DNA from: Saprospiraceae bacterium
GTDB taxonomy: Bacteria; Bacteroidota; Bacteroidia; Chitinophagales; Saprospiraceae
DNA: 32,801 nt
Assembly (NCBI GenBank): GCA_028284395.1
Contig: JANQRV010000140.1
Span: 1 to 32,801, forward strand
Direction of reading: 5' to 3'
The position numbers were made by a program, and so were the translations under genes. This document shows, one piece after another, positions 32,532-32,801 of this stretch (positions within the stretch are counted from its first letter, which is position 1; each line of letters opens with the position of its first letter). The notes under the pieces are model-generated. The model was given only the letters and a program-made list of their open reading frames with translations. It was not told where the DNA came from and searched no databases.

Positions 32532-32801
32532 ATGAGTAAACGGAAATTCAAAATTAACTGGCGCTACGCCGTTGGTGAATTCTTAATTGTAGTGCTCGGC
32601 ATCGTGGCCGCTTTCCAGTTAGACGCCTGGAAAGAAGATCGAGACAACGAGCGTTTACTGGCGGAATACCTCACCGACCTGGAAGTGGGGTTGCGAAGCG
32701 ATAGTCTGTATTTTGGGATGGCCAGTCAGTATTTCAAAAGCATCGAATCCAAAATAGACAGTACCAGGGGCTTTTTGCAGGCTGGGGTTCGCAAACTTCC
32801 G
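32532..32801 (+). CDS. DUF6090-like membrane protein, 3'-truncated by the window edge
   Basis: The frame opens with ATG at 32532 and stays open for 90 codons to the window end. The N-terminus (KINWRYAVGEFLIVVLGIVA, then AFQLDAWKEDRDNERLLAEYL) has the single membrane helix and following W-x-E-x-R helix typical of the Bacteroidota DUF6090 family. A periplasmic helical region begins (DLEVGLRSDSLYF). The function of this family is unknown. It diverges from the BlaI/BlaR1-like operon. Confidence 0.75.
   Translation, partial: MSKRKFKINWRYAVGEFLIVVLGIVAAFQLDAWKEDRDNERLLAEYLTDLEVGLRSDSLYFGMASQYFKSIESKIDSTRGFLQAGVRKLP

Noticed and set aside
1-32801. rRNA, tRNA, CRISPR arrays, insertion sequences, prophage genes
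   Set aside because: No matching conserved stretches, repeat-spacer patterns, transposases, terminal inverted repeats or structural phage genes were seen on reading both strands.

Overview
The window looks like the chromosome of a Bacteroidota member, most likely of the Saprospiria/Lewinella type. Start codons are mostly preceded by A/T-rich leaders rather than Shine-Dalgarno sites, several promoters fit the Bacteroidota -7 element TAnnTTTG, and the gene families are typical of the phylum: a two-component propeller histidine kinase, lipocalin-like and OmpA-like lipoproteins, a BlaI/BlaR1 pair whose BlaR1 ends in a TonB C-terminal domain, and a DUF6090-like protein. No rRNA, tRNA, CRISPR array, transposase or phage gene was seen.

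Layout. (a) 1-651: the 3' part of an unrecognised gene. (b) 661-6474, minus strand: a very large hybrid sensor kinase that ends in a class III nucleotide cyclase, and gpsA (glycerol-3-phosphate dehydrogenase). (c) 6694-10139, plus strand: an apparent operon of three phasin-like amphipathic-helix proteins, a cysteine-free ArsA/Get3-type ATPase with an HSP20-like tail, and an alpha/beta hydrolase. (d) 10170-16229: a paralogous alpha/beta hydrolase, a giant PlsB-HAD-PlsC fusion, and a convergent wax ester synthase/diacylglycerol acyltransferase (WS/DGAT) with an SCP2 tail. (e) 16453-17789: a small protein coupled by a GTGA overlap to a SARP/BTAD-type regulator. (f) 18004-25257: mixed metabolic and envelope genes (nucleoside hydrolase/ThuA/LamG fusion, MORN-type lipoprotein, aldo/keto reductase, isocitrate-lyase-superfamily enzyme, SnoaL-like protein, two lipoproteins). 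(g) 25358-32258: regulators with their targets (AraC-GyrI; PadR plus a membrane protein; a serine hydrolase; an alpha/beta hydrolase; BlaI/BlaR1). (h) The right edge holds a possible gene remnant and the 5' part of a DUF6090-like gene.

The main discovery candidate is regions b-e, which read as one neutral-lipid storage island. GpsA makes glycerol-3-phosphate. The PlsB and PlsC domains acylate it to lysophosphatidate and phosphatidate. The embedded HAD domain is a possible phosphatase giving diacylglycerol. WS/DGAT makes triacylglycerol or wax ester. The phasin-like proteins would coat the droplet, one of them carrying a helix-hairpin-helix domain that could touch DNA. The ArsA/HSP20 ATPase could chaperone these amphipathic proteins, and the hydrolases could mobilise lipid. 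The set resembles the mycobacterial plsB2-plsC-WS/DGAT-lipase neighbourhood, but with plsB2 and plsC fused.

A striking regulatory signal lies in front of the phasin operon: three perfect heptamers with 4-bp spacers (11-bp period) end 9 bp before a TAnnTTTG promoter. This is the operator geometry known for SARP activators, and the island encodes a SARP-type protein. Domain assignments are from reading the sequence; the pathway and regulatory links are inference.
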